This document shows positions 34,711 through 43,480 of a stretch of DNA of 64,000 bases, one piece after another. The notes under the pieces are model-generated. The model worked only from the letters and a program-made list of their open reading frames with translations. It ran no database searches and was not told the DNA's origin. Numbering within the stretch: position 1 is the stretch's first letter; each line of letters starts with the position of its first letter. The position numbers and the translations under genes are program-made. Source of the stretch: Amycolatopsis sp. 195334CR (GTDB lineage Bacteria > Actinomycetota > Actinomycetes > Mycobacteriales > Pseudonocardiaceae); the NCBI RefSeq assembly GCF_017309385.1, contig NZ_JAFJMJ010000001.1:1550001-1614000 (forward strand), given 5' to 3'.

Positions 34711-35906
34711 CCCGCCTGCGGCCCCGCCGGGTCACCCTGCGCACCCGGCTCACGCTGATCTACGGCGGCTTGTTCCTGGTGGCCGGGCTGGTGCTGCTCG
34801 GGGTCACCTACGCGTTGTTCAACCAGCAGCTGACCGGGCCGAAGGTGCTCGCCAAGACCCAGCTCCCCGATCCGGGGCTGTCGCGGAAGCAGCACTTCGT
34901 GGTGATGACCGGCAGCGGCGACATGCTGACCGGCGCCGGGGCGGAGCAGTGGATGGACGACCAGCAGCGGCAGCTCCGCGACGCGGCCACCACCTCGCTG
35001 TTCACCCAGGGCGGCATCGCGCTGCTGGTGGTCGGCGGGCTGGCGGCGGGGTTCGGCTGGCTGGTCGCCGGCCGGGTGCTGGTGCCGTTGCACCAGGTCA
35101 CGAACACCGCGCGGCGGATCGCCACGGCGCCGGCCGCGGACCGGAACCTGCACGAGCGGATCGCCCTGCGCGGGCCCGACGACGAGGTGAAGGATCTCGC
35201 CGGGGCGTTCAACACGATGGTCGAGCGGCTGGACCGGTCCTTCGACGGGCAACGCCGGTTCGTCGCCAACGCGTCGCACGAACTGCGGACGCCGCTGACC
35301 GTGAGCCGCTCGCTGGTCGAGGTCGCGATGCACCGCAGGACCGCGTCACCCGACGTCAAGCAGCTCGGCGAGACGCTGCTGGAAATCAACGGGCGGCACG
35401 AGCGGCTGATCAACGGGCTCCTGCTGCTCGCCGGTTCGGAGAACGAGATCCTGGACCGGCGGCCGGTGGACCTGGCCGACGTGGTGACGCACGTGGTCGC
35501 GCAGACCGCGGCGGAGGCTTCGCTGGCGGGCATCGAGGTGCGCGCCGAAGCCGGTGAGGCGATGACCACCGGCGACGCGCTGTTCCTGGAACGGCTGGTG
35601 CAGAACCTGGTGGAGAACGGCATCCGGCACAACACCGGCGGCTGGGTGCACGTGGTCAGCCGGACCGCGGTGGACGGCAGAGCCGAGGTCGAGGTGAGCA
35701 ACACCGGCGCGGTCGTGCCGCAGTACGAGATCCCGGCGCTGTTCGAGCCCTTTCGACGGCTCGCCACTGATCGTTTGGCCACCGCGAAGGGCGCGGGGCT
35801 GGGGTTGTCGATCGTGCGGTCGGTCGCCAGGGCGCACGGCGGTGAGGTCACCGCGCGCCCACGCGACGGAGGTGGGCTGGTGGTGTCGGTGCTCCTGCCT
35901 CAGTAG
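34707..35906 (+). CDS. Sensor histidine kinase (OmpR-type partner)
   Basis: 399 aa from GTG 34707. Transmembrane helices at ~15-38 and ~99-121 enclose a small extracytoplasmic sensor region. A HAMP domain (residues ~122-175) follows, then the phospho-His191 in NASHELRTPL and a HATPase with N box ENGIRHN and a GAGLGLSIV G2 box. The G1 box (SNTGAVVP) is weak: DxG is replaced by NTG, as in some actinobacterial kinases. It overlaps the convergent SDR-like gene by 7 nt. It probably controls the adjacent exporter. Confidence 0.92.
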   Translation: MTRLRPRRVTLRTRLTLIYGGLFLVAGLVLLGVTYALFNQQLTGPKVLAKTQLPDPGLSRKQHFVVMTGSGDMLTGAGAEQWMDDQQRQLRDAATTSLFTQGGIALLVVGGLAAGFGWLVAGRVLVPLHQVTNTARRIATAPAADRNLHERIALRGPDDEVKDLAGAFNTMVERLDRSFDGQRRFVANASHELRTPLTVSRSLVEVAMHRRTASPDVKQLGETLLEINGRHERLINGLLLLAGSENEILDRRPVDLADVVTHVVAQTAAEASLAGIEVRAEAGEAMTTGDALFLERLVQNLVENGIRHNTGGWVHVVSRTAVDGRAEVEVSNTGAVVPQYEIPALFEPFRRLATDRLATAKGAGLGLSIVRSVARAHGGEVTARPRDGGGLVVSVLLPQ

Positions 35907-36499
35907 GCGACGGAGAAGCGTTTCCGCTGGTGCGCGGGCTTGTCGAGCTCGTCGACGAAGGCGAGGGCGTAGTCGTCGCCGCTGATGTTGTCGCCGATGA
36001 TCTGGTCACCGCCGACGCGGTAGCGGCCGAGCTTCTCGCCCGGGTTGAACGAGCCGAACGCCGGCGCGGGGCTGACGTAGAACCAGTCGACGTCGTCCGG
36101 GAGGCCGCGCAGTGCGTCGAGCACGCCGACGTGGGCCTGCGCCTCGCCCTTGGCGAACGCGGGAAAGCCCGGCGAGTCCACCAGCCGCGGTCCGCCGGGG
36201 GCGACGTGGAGGCTGCCCGCCCCGCCGACCACACCGAGCCGGGCGCCGGTCTTGGCCAGTGCCGGAACCGCGTCGACCAGGGATTTGCCGTCCGAAGGCG
36301 CGGCGGGCACCGCGACCGCGATGACGTCCGCGCCCTTGGTGACGTCCAGCAGGAAGGTCTCGTCGTGCAGGGAGCCGGCGGTGATCCCGGGGCCGGCCTT
36401 GCGCGCCACCCGGACCACCTCGTGACCACGCCCCTCCGCCTCGGCGGCGATCTTGCCGCCCGCGTACCCGGTCGCGCCGAACACCACAATCCTGGCCAT
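35900..36499 (-). CDS. NAD(P)-binding Rossmann protein, NmrA/SDR-like
   Basis: 199 aa. N-terminal dinucleotide motif GATGYAG (VVFGATGYAGGKIAAEA) and a short atypical-SDR body with DVDWFYVSPAP and GDNISGDDYALAFVDELD. It is close to the NAD(P)H-binding proteins of the NmrA/YwnB type, which lack a canonical YxxxK pair. Cytosolic; the substrate is unknown. Convergent with the kinase gene (7-nt overlap) and divergent from the Fic gene. Confidence 0.9.
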   Translation of the reverse strand: MARIVVFGATGYAGGKIAAEAEGRGHEVVRVARKAGPGITAGSLHDETFLLDVTKGADVIAVAVPAAPSDGKSLVDAVPALAKTGARLGVVGGAGSLHVAPGGPRLVDSPGFPAFAKGEAQAHVGVLDALRGLPDDVDWFYVSPAPAFGSFNPGEKLGRYRVGGDQIIGDNISGDDYALAFVDELDKPAHQRKRFSVAY

Positions 36500-36595
36500 C
36501 GCTTCTCCTATCGCGGGGGTCGGTCACCCACGCTAAACGCGATCTCCGCGCCTGCAGGGCCGAGCGGCGCCACCTCTAGGGGTTTCCCGGTTACC

Positions 36596-36645
36596 TTGCA
36601 CAGACCAGGGCGGCGATTAAGACTTGATACCCTAAACTTTAATGG
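36596..36645 (+). promoter_or_regulatory. Candidate promoter/operator of the fic gene
   Basis: TTGCAC (36596-36601) and TAAGAC (36618-36623) are 16 nt apart, a plausible -35/-10 pair. An A+T-rich stretch with ATTAAG...CTTTAAT ends (36616-36643) is unusual here and could be an operator for the Fic protein's C-terminal HTH-like domain. Confidence 0.35.
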
Positions 36646-36678
36646 CGGGTGGATCGATGCAAGGTTAGGGAGCCAAGC

Positions 36679-37974
36679 GTGGCCGAATTCCAGGATGAGC
36701 GCTGGGAGCCGTCCTTCGACGGCCCCACGCGGAGTTCGCGGCGAGGCGGCCGATACCGGTCCTACATCCCGGACGGCCTGACGGAACGCCCGCTGATGCT
36801 CGACCCCGCGCTCAGTGTCCGCGCCCAGGAGGTCGAGGCGAGCGTCCGGCGGCTGGCGACCTCGCCGCGATCGAGGTGCCTCGAAGGACTCGCGCGCTTC
36901 CTCCTCCGCTCGGAGGCACTCGCCTCCTCCCGGATCGAAGGGCTGCAGGTCTCCGCCCAGCAGGTCGCACTCGCCGAACTCGCCCAGACCGACCACTCGG
37001 TGACCCGCGGTTTCACCGGAAACGCGGCCTTGGTGGCGAACAACATCCACGCGCTCAAGCAGGCCACCACCGCGCTGGCGACCGCGCCGGCGCTCGACCT
37101 CCCCGGCATCGACGCGCTGCACCGCGCCCTCCTGCCGGACGAAAAGCACCAGGGACTCCGAGAGGTCCAGAACTGGATCGGCGGAAGCGACTGGAGTCCC
37201 GTGGACGCCGACTTCGTGCCGCCGAAACCGGCTCTGGTCGAACCACTCATGGCAGACCTGACCGCCTACCTCAACGGCGGCGCCCATGCGCCACTCGTCC
37301 AGGCAGCGCTCGCCCACGCCCAGTTCGAGACCATCCACCCGTACACCGACGGCAACGGCCGCGTGGGCCGCGCGCTCATCCACACCGTGCTCGTGCGTCG
37401 CGGCCTCACCCCGGGCGCGATTCTCCCGATCAGCCTGGTGTTGCTGACCCGTTCCCGCGCCTACATCGACGGGTTGAACTCATACCGCTACCAGGGCCCG
37501 TCGACCTCGGCAGCGGCCCGCGCGGGGATCGCGGCGTGGCTGGCCACCTTTCTCGAAGCGGCTGACGCCGCGGCCACCCAGGCGGACAAGTTCAGCGAGG
37601 CGATCGAGGAACTCACCCGGCACTGGCAACGCCGACTGGCGGAATACCGCTCGGGCCAGGGGGTTCGTAGTCAGCCTCGGGCCAACTCGGCCTCGGCGAA
37701 ACTCCTGATCGCGTTGCCGGAGATCCCGGTGCTCACCACGAGGACGGCCGAGCGTGCGCTGGGAGTGTCGTTCCCGGCCGCGCGCACCGCGCTGGAGGAG
37801 TTCGCCGAAGCCGGGATCCTGAGCCGGAAACAGGTGGATCGCGGCACCACCGGCTATCTCGCGAACGAGGTGTTCGACCTGCTCACCTTCGCCGAACGCG
37901 AACTGGCCAGCACACAGTGGGACACCCGGAAGGCGAAGCCCGGCAGAGCAGTTCCAGCCCGACCGCAGAACTAG
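36679..37974 (+). CDS. Fic family protein (AMP-transferase) with inhibitory motif
   Basis: 431 aa from GTG 36679, with AGGGAG 6 nt upstream (GTG 36649 has no such site). The Fic motif HPYTDGNGRVGR begins at His220. An N-terminal inhibitory helix motif SSRIEG (Ser83...Glu87-Gly88) fits class II Fic enzymes, which self-block ATP binding. The N-terminal Fic_N segment and a C-terminal winged-helix-like region (TARTALEEFAEAGILSRKQ) complete the common bacterial Fic/DUF4172-like layout. It transfers AMP to target hydroxyls. It overlaps the convergent TetR gene by 4 nt. Confidence 0.92.
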   Translation: MAEFQDERWEPSFDGPTRSSRRGGRYRSYIPDGLTERPLMLDPALSVRAQEVEASVRRLATSPRSRCLEGLARFLLRSEALASSRIEGLQVSAQQVALAELAQTDHSVTRGFTGNAALVANNIHALKQATTALATAPALDLPGIDALHRALLPDEKHQGLREVQNWIGGSDWSPVDADFVPPKPALVEPLMADLTAYLNGGAHAPLVQAALAHAQFETIHPYTDGNGRVGRALIHTVLVRRGLTPGAILPISLVLLTRSRAYIDGLNSYRYQGPSTSAAARAGIAAWLATFLEAADAAATQADKFSEAIEELTRHWQRRLAEYRSGQGVRSQPRANSASAKLLIALPEIPVLTTRTAERALGVSFPAARTALEEFAEAGILSRKQVDRGTTGYLANEVFDLLTFAERELASTQWDTRKAKPGRAVPARPQN

Positions 37975-38612
37975 TTTTCCGGTTTCCAGCGGCCGCTCAG
38001 CTCGCCCGGCCGAGGGGCCGGGCCCGGCAGTGGGGCGTCTTCCACCGTCGACAGGGTGCGCAGCAGCATGGCCAGCACGCGCCGCCGGAGTTCGCGGGTT
38101 CGGGTGGCGTCGGGGGCCCGGATGGCCGAGCAGGCTTCCAGCGCCAGCCCGATGTCCTGCGGCACCGCGTCCTCGCGCACGGCGCCGGCGTCTTTTGCCC
38201 GCGAAAGCAGGGTGGTCGCGAGTTCGTTGGCGCGCATCGCGTCGGCGCCCATCTCCGCGGTCGGGGTGAAGGTGCCCGCCAGGTGCACGGTCAGCGAGTG
38301 CACGTCGGCGTCGACCACGCGCTCGACAAAACCGGTGAACGCCGCGGCGGCGTCCGGCTCCTGCAAGGCGGCCTCGGCCTCGGCGTTGTACCGGCGCAGC
38401 CCCTCGTGGCACAGGTGCCGCAGCAGGTCCTCCTTGCCCGGGTACCGCCGGTACAACGCGCTGATGCCCACCCCCGCCCGCTTCGCCACGGCCGACACCG
38501 GCGCCTTCGGATCGGCCAGGAAGACCTCGCGCGCCGCGTCGAGGATGATGCCGTCGTTCTGCGCGGCCTGCTGACGGCGACCCGACAGGCCGCTGCTCTG
38601 CGTAGTGGACAT
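37971..38612 (-). CDS. TetR-family repressor
   Basis: 213 aa. The N-terminal HTH includes ILDAAREVFLADPKAPVSAVAKRAGVG and the recognition helix ISALYRRYPGKEDLLRHL. The C-terminal ligand-binding half is Ala-rich and helical. It is divergent from the epoxide hydrolase at 38708; the gap carries repeated GTTC/GAAC half-sites, so it probably represses both itself and the hydrolase. Confidence 0.93.
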   Translation of the reverse strand: MSTTQSSGLSGRRQQAAQNDGIILDAAREVFLADPKAPVSAVAKRAGVGISALYRRYPGKEDLLRHLCHEGLRRYNAEAEAALQEPDAAAAFTGFVERVVDADVHSLTVHLAGTFTPTAEMGADAMRANELATTLLSRAKDAGAVREDAVPQDIGLALEACSAIRAPDATRTRELRRRVLAMLLRTLSTVEDAPLPGPAPRPGELSGRWKPEN

Positions 38613-38630
38613 GCCACCGAGATTACCACT

Positions 38631-38689
38631 GGAACAGATCGTTCCGCTCTGCTACGGTTCAATCAGAACAAAACATTCCGTTCCAGAAC
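38631..38689. promoter_or_regulatory. Candidate TetR operators
   Basis: Three inverted repeats built from GTTC/GAAC: GGAAC-AGATC-GTTCC (38631-38645), GTTC-AATCA-GAAC (38657-38669) and GTTC-CA-GAAC (38680-38689). They fill the 95-bp gap between tetR and the divergent epoxide hydrolase. Confidence 0.55.
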
Positions 38690-38707
38690 AGCCACCGAGG
38701 AGCCCCC

Positions 38708-39799
38708 GTGATCCCCTTCCGCGTCGAGATCCCCCAGACCGCCCTCGACACCCTCGCCGACCGCCTCGAGCACGCGTTCCTCCCGAACGAGCTCCCCAGC
38801 ATCGGCACCGCGTACGGCATGCCGGTCGACCGCGTCCGCGAGCTGCTGCGCTACTGGCGCGAGGAGTTCGACTGGCGCGCGCTGGAAGCCCGGCTGAACG
38901 CGTACCCGCAGTTCACCACCGAGATCGACGGCGAGGACATCCACTTCCTGCACGTCCGCTCGTCCCGCGAGGACGCGACGCCGCTGATCCTCAGCCACGG
39001 CTGGCCCGGCACGATCCTGGAGTACCTCGACGTCATCGAGCTGCTCACCGAGCCCGCCGACGGCCCGGCGTTCCACCTGGTCATCCCGTCCCTGCCCGGC
39101 TTCGGCTTCTCCGGCCCGACCCGCACCCCCGGCTGGAACCGCTACCGGACCGCCCGCGCCTGGGCCGAGCTGATGAAGCGCCTCGGTTACCAGCGGTACG
39201 GCGCGGTCGGCAACGACGGCGGTTCGCTGATCTCGCCGGAGATCGGGCGGATCGACCCCGAGCACGTCATCGGCGTGCACGTCACGCAGCTCTTCTCGTT
39301 CCCCTCCGGCGACCCCGCCGAAATGGCCGACCTGAGCGAGGCGGACCAGGCCGCGCTCAAGCACCTCCAGTGGTTCTACGACAACCACTTCGCCTTCAAC
39401 CAGCTGCACAGCCAGTCGCCGCAGACGCTGGCCTTCGCGCTCGCCGATTCCCCGGTCGGCCTGCTCGCCTGGAACGCGCAGCTGTTCGGCGAATCCCTCG
39501 ACCCGGCGTTCGTCGTGGGCAACGTGGCCATCCACTGGCTGACCGGCACTTCCGGCTCGGCCATCCGGTTCTACTACGAGGACGCGCACGCCACGGAGCA
39601 ACCCACCGAGCCCACCACCACGCCGACCGGGCTGGCCATGTTCGCCGGCGACTTCCAGTCGATCCGCCGGTTCGCCGAGCGCGACCACCACCGGATCACC
39701 AGCTGGAACTCCTACGACACCGGCGGCCACTACGCCGCGCACGAGGCGCCGGAGGTGCTCGCCGCGGACGTGCGGGACTTCTTCGCCACGATTGATTGA
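38708..39799 (+). CDS. Epoxide hydrolase family protein (second copy)
   Basis: 363 aa. EHN N-terminus (IPFRVEIPQTALDTLADRL), oxyanion HGWPGT, nucleophile Asp in GNDGGS and catalytic His in GGHYAAHEAP. It is a paralogue of the gene at 18197. GTG start at 38708 behind GAGGAG. It is under the divergent TetR gene's operators, which suggests induction by a xenobiotic. Its last codons overlap the -35 element of the next gene. Confidence 0.92.
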   Translation: MIPFRVEIPQTALDTLADRLEHAFLPNELPSIGTAYGMPVDRVRELLRYWREEFDWRALEARLNAYPQFTTEIDGEDIHFLHVRSSREDATPLILSHGWPGTILEYLDVIELLTEPADGPAFHLVIPSLPGFGFSGPTRTPGWNRYRTARAWAELMKRLGYQRYGAVGNDGGSLISPEIGRIDPEHVIGVHVTQLFSFPSGDPAEMADLSEADQAALKHLQWFYDNHFAFNQLHSQSPQTLAFALADSPVGLLAWNAQLFGESLDPAFVVGNVAIHWLTGTSGSAIRFYYEDAHATEQPTEPTTTPTGLAMFAGDFQSIRRFAERDHHRITSWNSYDTGGHYAAHEAPEVLAADVRDFFATID

Positions 39800-39826
39800 C
39801 CTCTACCAAGCTAGAGGTTGAATCCT
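39796..39826 (+). promoter_or_regulatory. MerR-type promoter/operator
   Basis: TTGACC (39796-39801) and AATCCT (39821-39826) are 19 nt apart. The over-long spacer is filled by the inverted repeat ACCTCTA-CCAAGC-TAGAGGT (39799-39818), the classic layout for activation by a MerR-family regulator. The -35 overlaps the stop codon of the epoxide hydrolase gene. Confidence 0.55.
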
Positions 39827-39833
39827 CGGACCC

Positions 39834-40778
39834 ATGACAACGATGCGAGCGGTTCGGGTCAAGGGGTTCGGGGGACCCGAAATGCTGCGGGTGGAAGAGG
39901 TCCCGGCCCCGGTCGCGGGGCCGGGGCAGGTGGTGGTCGGCGTCGCCGTCGCCGACGTCCTGTTCCTGGAGGCGCAACTGCGCGGCGGCTGGGGCGCCGA
40001 GTACTTCGGCCTGGCGCCGCCCTACACCCCGGGCACCGGCGTGGCCGGGCGCGTGCTGTCCACCGGCGAAGGCGTCGACCCGGCCTGGGTGGGCAAGGAC
40101 GTGGTCGCCGGGATCGACGGCGGCGGGTACGCGGAACAGGCGCTCGTCCCGGCGGCCAACCTGGTGGAGATCCCCGGCGGCCTCGACACGCGGACGGCCG
40201 CGGCACTGCTCCAGACCGGACCGGCGGCGTTGAGCCTGATCGACGCGGCGAAGCTCCAGCCGGGCACCCGCGTCCTGGTCACCGCCGCGGCCGGCGGCCT
40301 CGGCACCCTCCTCGTGCAGTTGGCCAAGGCGGCCGGCGCACACGTGACCGCGGCCGCCAGGGGAACCGAGAAGCTGGAGCTGGCCCGAGAACTCGGTGCC
40401 GCCGAAGCGATTGACTACACCACCGAGAACTGGACGGACGGCCTCGAAGTGGACGTGGTCTTCGATGGCGTCGGCGGGGAAATCGGCCGCGCCGCCTTCC
40501 ACACGGCCACCCGCCACTTCTTCGCCTACGGTGTGCCGAGTGGCGCGTTCACCGAAATCGACGAAGCCGATCGCCGCCGGATCGAGGTGACCGGGATCGA
40601 ACAGGTGCAGTTCGGCCCGGCGGAATTGCGCGACCTGGTCGCCCGGGTGCTGGATGAAGCGGCGGCGGATCGGGTGAAACCGGTGATCGGGCGGACGTTC
40701 CCGCTCGCGCGCGCGGCCGACGCGCACGCCACCATGGAAAGCCGGGCGGTGCTCGGCAAGACCCTGTTGCTCGCGTGA
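39834..40778 (+). CDS. Quinone oxidoreductase-like zinc-free MDR dehydrogenase
   Basis: 314 aa medium-chain dehydrogenase. GroES-like N-terminus (VKGFGGPEMLRVEEVPAP) and Rossmann motif AAAGGLGTLLVQLAKAAGA. No structural-zinc cysteines are present, as in the QOR branch, which reduces quinones or enones with NADPH. The MerR-type operator just upstream suggests induction by reactive compounds. A related gene follows after 7 nt, so the two are an operon. Confidence 0.9.
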   Translation: MTTMRAVRVKGFGGPEMLRVEEVPAPVAGPGQVVVGVAVADVLFLEAQLRGGWGAEYFGLAPPYTPGTGVAGRVLSTGEGVDPAWVGKDVVAGIDGGGYAEQALVPAANLVEIPGGLDTRTAAALLQTGPAALSLIDAAKLQPGTRVLVTAAAGGLGTLLVQLAKAAGAHVTAAARGTEKLELARELGAAEAIDYTTENWTDGLEVDVVFDGVGGEIGRAAFHTATRHFFAYGVPSGAFTEIDEADRRRIEVTGIEQVQFGPAELRDLVARVLDEAAADRVKPVIGRTFPLARAADAHATMESRAVLGKTLLLA

Positions 40779-40785
40779 AGAGGAC

Positions 40786-41712
40786 ATGATGGCCCAGGCA
40801 ATCCGGTACGCCGAATACGGCGGCCCCGAAGTACTCGAACTCCAAGAAATCACGTTGCCCGAACCGGGTCCCGGCGAAGTCCGGATCGTGGTGCACGCCG
40901 CCGGGATGAACCCGATCGACTGGAAGATCCGCAGCGGCGCGTTCACCCCCGGCGAGGAACTGGCCGCGCCGAGGGGCACCGGGATCGAAGCGGCCGGGGT
41001 GGTCGAGGCGGTCGGGCCCGACGTGGACACCGTCGCCCCCGGCGACGAGGTGTTCGGCAACGTCGGTGGTGGTGCGGCCGCCACGCACGCCATCGCCAAG
41101 GCCGCGAACCTCGTGCCCAAGCCGGACTGGCTCGGGTTCGAGGAAGCCGCCGCGCTGCCGGTGGCCGCGGAGACCAGCGTGCGCGTGCTGCGCTACCTGG
41201 ATGTCCACTCAGGACAGACGTTGCTGGTGCACGCGGCGGCGGGCGCGGTCGGGCTGGTGGCGAGCCAGCTGGCGATCGCGCGCGGGCTGACCGTGGTCGG
41301 CACGGCCAGCCAGGGACGGCACGAGTTCCTGCGCGAGCTGGGCGTGCGACCGGTGACCTATGGCGACGGCTGGGTCGACCGGGTGCGAGAGGCCGCGCCG
41401 AACGGGATCGACGCGGTGCTCGACGCCTCCGGCCGCGGCGTGCTGGCGGAGTCGGTCGCGCTGACCGGCGACCCGGCCAAGGTGGTGACCATCGCCGGCG
41501 GTGACACCGCCGAAACCGGCGTCCACTTCAGCAGCGGTGGTGCCGACACCGTGCCCGCGGCGGAGGTGTTCACCGAAGCGCTGCCACTGCTGCGAAGCGG
41601 GCGGCTGCGCCTGCCCGTGGCGAAGACCTTCCCCCTGGCACAGGCCGCCGACGCGCACCGGCTCAGCGAAGACGGCCATGTGCTGGGGAAGATCGTCTAC
41701 CGCGTGGCTTAG
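40786..41712 (+). CDS. NADP-dependent quinone oxidoreductase-like protein
   Basis: 308 aa. Same family as the gene before it: YAEYGGPEVLELQEITLPEPG at the N-terminus, HAAGMNPIDWKIRSG, and Rossmann motif AAAGAVGLVASQLAIARG. No zinc ligands. ATG 40786 and ATG 40789 are adjacent; GAAGAGGA ends at 40784, so the second may be the used start. Co-transcribed with the upstream dehydrogenase. The end overlaps the convergent YCII gene by 4 nt. Confidence 0.9.
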   Translation: MMAQAIRYAEYGGPEVLELQEITLPEPGPGEVRIVVHAAGMNPIDWKIRSGAFTPGEELAAPRGTGIEAAGVVEAVGPDVDTVAPGDEVFGNVGGGAAATHAIAKAANLVPKPDWLGFEEAAALPVAAETSVRVLRYLDVHSGQTLLVHAAAGAVGLVASQLAIARGLTVVGTASQGRHEFLRELGVRPVTYGDGWVDRVREAAPNGIDAVLDASGRGVLAESVALTGDPAKVVTIAGGDTAETGVHFSSGGADTVPAAEVFTEALPLLRSGRLRLPVAKTFPLAQAADAHRLSEDGHVLGKIVYRVA

Positions 41713-42131
41713 TCGCGCTGCTCGGCCACCGCGGCGCGCATCTTGGCTTCCTTCTCCTGGAGTTCCGGGGTGAAGGCCTCGCCGAAGTCCTCGGCCTCGA
41801 GCACCCGCCGGATCTCCACCTCCTGCTCGGGGCCGGGGATGCGCTTCACCCAGCTGATCGCCTCTTCGAGCGACGGCACGTCGAGCATCCAGAAGCCGGC
41901 GATCAGCTCCTTGGCCTCGGTGAACGGCCCGTCGGTGACGGTCGCGCCGTCCTTGCTGAGCTTGACCTTGGCCCCCTGCGAGCTGGGCGCCAGCCCCTCA
42001 CCGGTGATCAGCACCCCGGCCCCGACGAGTTCCTCGTTGAACTTCGCCATCTCGGTCATCTCGGCCTCGGTGGGTGCGCGGCCGGTCTGCGCTTCGCCCT
42101 CGTCGGACTTCAGCAGGACCATGAATCTCAT
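41709..42131 (-). CDS. YCII-related DGPF-domain protein
   Basis: 140 aa. It begins MRFMVLLKSDE and contains the family signature DGPFTEAKELIAGFW plus a C-terminal VEIRRVLEAEDFGE. DGPF proteins are small ferredoxin-like-fold proteins often encoded beside sigma factors; no sigma gene is nearby here. ATG 42131 has GGGAGAG upstream. Biochemical role is not established. Confidence 0.92.
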   Translation of the reverse strand: MRFMVLLKSDEGEAQTGRAPTEAEMTEMAKFNEELVGAGVLITGEGLAPSSQGAKVKLSKDGATVTDGPFTEAKELIAGFWMLDVPSLEEAISWVKRIPGPEQEVEIRRVLEAEDFGEAFTPELQEKEAKMRAAVAEQRD

Positions 42132-42260
42132 GTGTTCTCTCCCTCGAACGTGACGAACCCCAGCCTCCCCCTCGGACAACGGAACGCAACAGTCGCCGCG
42201 CATTCCCCTCCGCAAATTTCTCTGTGCACGTGCGCTTTCCCCCTGCGTAGCTTCGGCCGC

Positions 42261-43148
42261 ATGCGCGAACGAATCACCCGATCCGGCGACGTCGAGCTGT
42301 GGACCCAGGCGATCGGCGACGCGGGGGCACCGGCCCTGCTGCTGAACGCCGGCGACTGCCAGTCGTCGATGGACTGGCCGCAGAACCTGGTGCGCCTGCT
42401 GGCCGAAGCCGGTCACCTGGTCCTCCGCTACGACTACCGCGACACCGGCCGGTCCACCCACCGCGAATTCCCCGCGGCCCCCTACGACTTCGACGACCTC
42501 GCCCGCGACGCGGTCGCCGTGCTCGACGCCTGGGACGTCGACCGGGCGCACGCGCTCGGGTTCGGCATGGGCTCGGCGATCAGCCAGCTGCTCGCCCTCG
42601 ACCACCGCGAGCGGCTGTTCGCGATGACCCTGCTCGGCAGTTGCGCGATGGACGTGGACTTCTTCGGCAACTGGGAGCGCGCGCTGACCGGCGAACCCAC
42701 GCTCGACGGCCTGCCCACGCCGAAGCGCTGGTTCGTCGAAATGGCGTTCAATCCCACGGACATCTCGGAAGTGGAGTTCTACCGGCGGCTTTCCGGTGAC
42801 GAGCTGCCGTTCGACGAAGCCGAGCTGGTGCGGCGACTCGCCACCGCCCGCGCGCACGCGGATCCCGTTGAGCCGGTGGCCGAGCACCCGCACGGTTCGA
42901 TCCGGCAGGACTGGACCACGCGGGCTGCCGACCTGCCGGGCCTGACCACACCCGCGCTGGTCGTCGAGGCCCCGCTCGACCCGATCCACCCGCCACCGCA
43001 CGCGCGGCACCTCGCCGAGGTGCTGCCGGACGCGCGGCTGATCACCATTCCCGGCATGGGCCACCACCTGGCCACCGCGATCCACCAGCGACTGACCGAC
43101 GAGGTCACCGCGCACACGCTGGCGAGCCTCGATGCCACCGCCCGCTGA
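42261..43148 (+). CDS. Alpha/beta hydrolase lacking the nucleophile Ser
   Basis: 295 aa from ATG 42261, 130 bp inside a longer open frame. Alpha/beta-hydrolase fold: LLLNAGDCQSS oxyanion region, YDYRDTGRS after strand 4, then GFGMGSAI where the nucleophile elbow GxSxG is expected. The serine position is glycine. The acid (EAPLDPIHP) and His (GMGHHLA) positions are kept. It may be catalytically dead, use a different residue, or act as a ligand-binding protein. It overlaps the small methyltransferase gene by 17 nt. Confidence 0.88.
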   Translation: MRERITRSGDVELWTQAIGDAGAPALLLNAGDCQSSMDWPQNLVRLLAEAGHLVLRYDYRDTGRSTHREFPAAPYDFDDLARDAVAVLDAWDVDRAHALGFGMGSAISQLLALDHRERLFAMTLLGSCAMDVDFFGNWERALTGEPTLDGLPTPKRWFVEMAFNPTDISEVEFYRRLSGDELPFDEAELVRRLATARAHADPVEPVAEHPHGSIRQDWTTRAADLPGLTTPALVVEAPLDPIHPPPHARHLAEVLPDARLITIPGMGHHLATAIHQRLTDEVTAHTLASLDATAR

Positions 43149-43479
43149 CCGTCTGGTGTGGACGGTGGACCGCATGCGGGTGCGGCCGTCGGACCGGGTG
43201 CTGGAGATCGGCTGCGGTCACGGCGTCGCGGTGACCCTGGTGCTGGAGAAGCTCAACAGCGGCTCGATCCTGGCGATCAACCGGTCGGCGGCGTCCTTCG
43301 AGGTGGTTTCCCCGCAAGAGGCCAAGTTCGGCTACCAGCCGCTGTCCGCGTCGGCGGCTGAGGCGACCGCGCGGGCGTTGTCCGCGACCCTGGCCGAAAA
43401 CGGCTTCACTCAGCGGAAAACGTTGCTGGAGGAGCTGCCCTCCGGCCGAGCCTTCCTGGTCACGGCTCGGCCGGGGTGA
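43132..43479 (+). CDS. Shortened class I SAM methyltransferase-like protein
   Basis: 115 aa. The SAM-binding motif I is clear (VLEIGCGHGVA), followed by ILAINRSA, where a full enzyme would continue with motifs II-III. Instead it jumps to a C-terminal-type LAENGFTQRKTLLEELPSGRAFLV. Full-length relatives are nearer 190-250 aa, so an in-frame central deletion is likely. It may be a remnant; the coding bias is still good. Followed by a hairpin terminator. Confidence 0.75.
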   Translation: MPPPADRLVWTVDRMRVRPSDRVLEIGCGHGVAVTLVLEKLNSGSILAINRSAASFEVVSPQEAKFGYQPLSASAAEATARALSATLAENGFTQRKTLLEELPSGRAFLVTARPG

Positions 43480-43480
43480 C

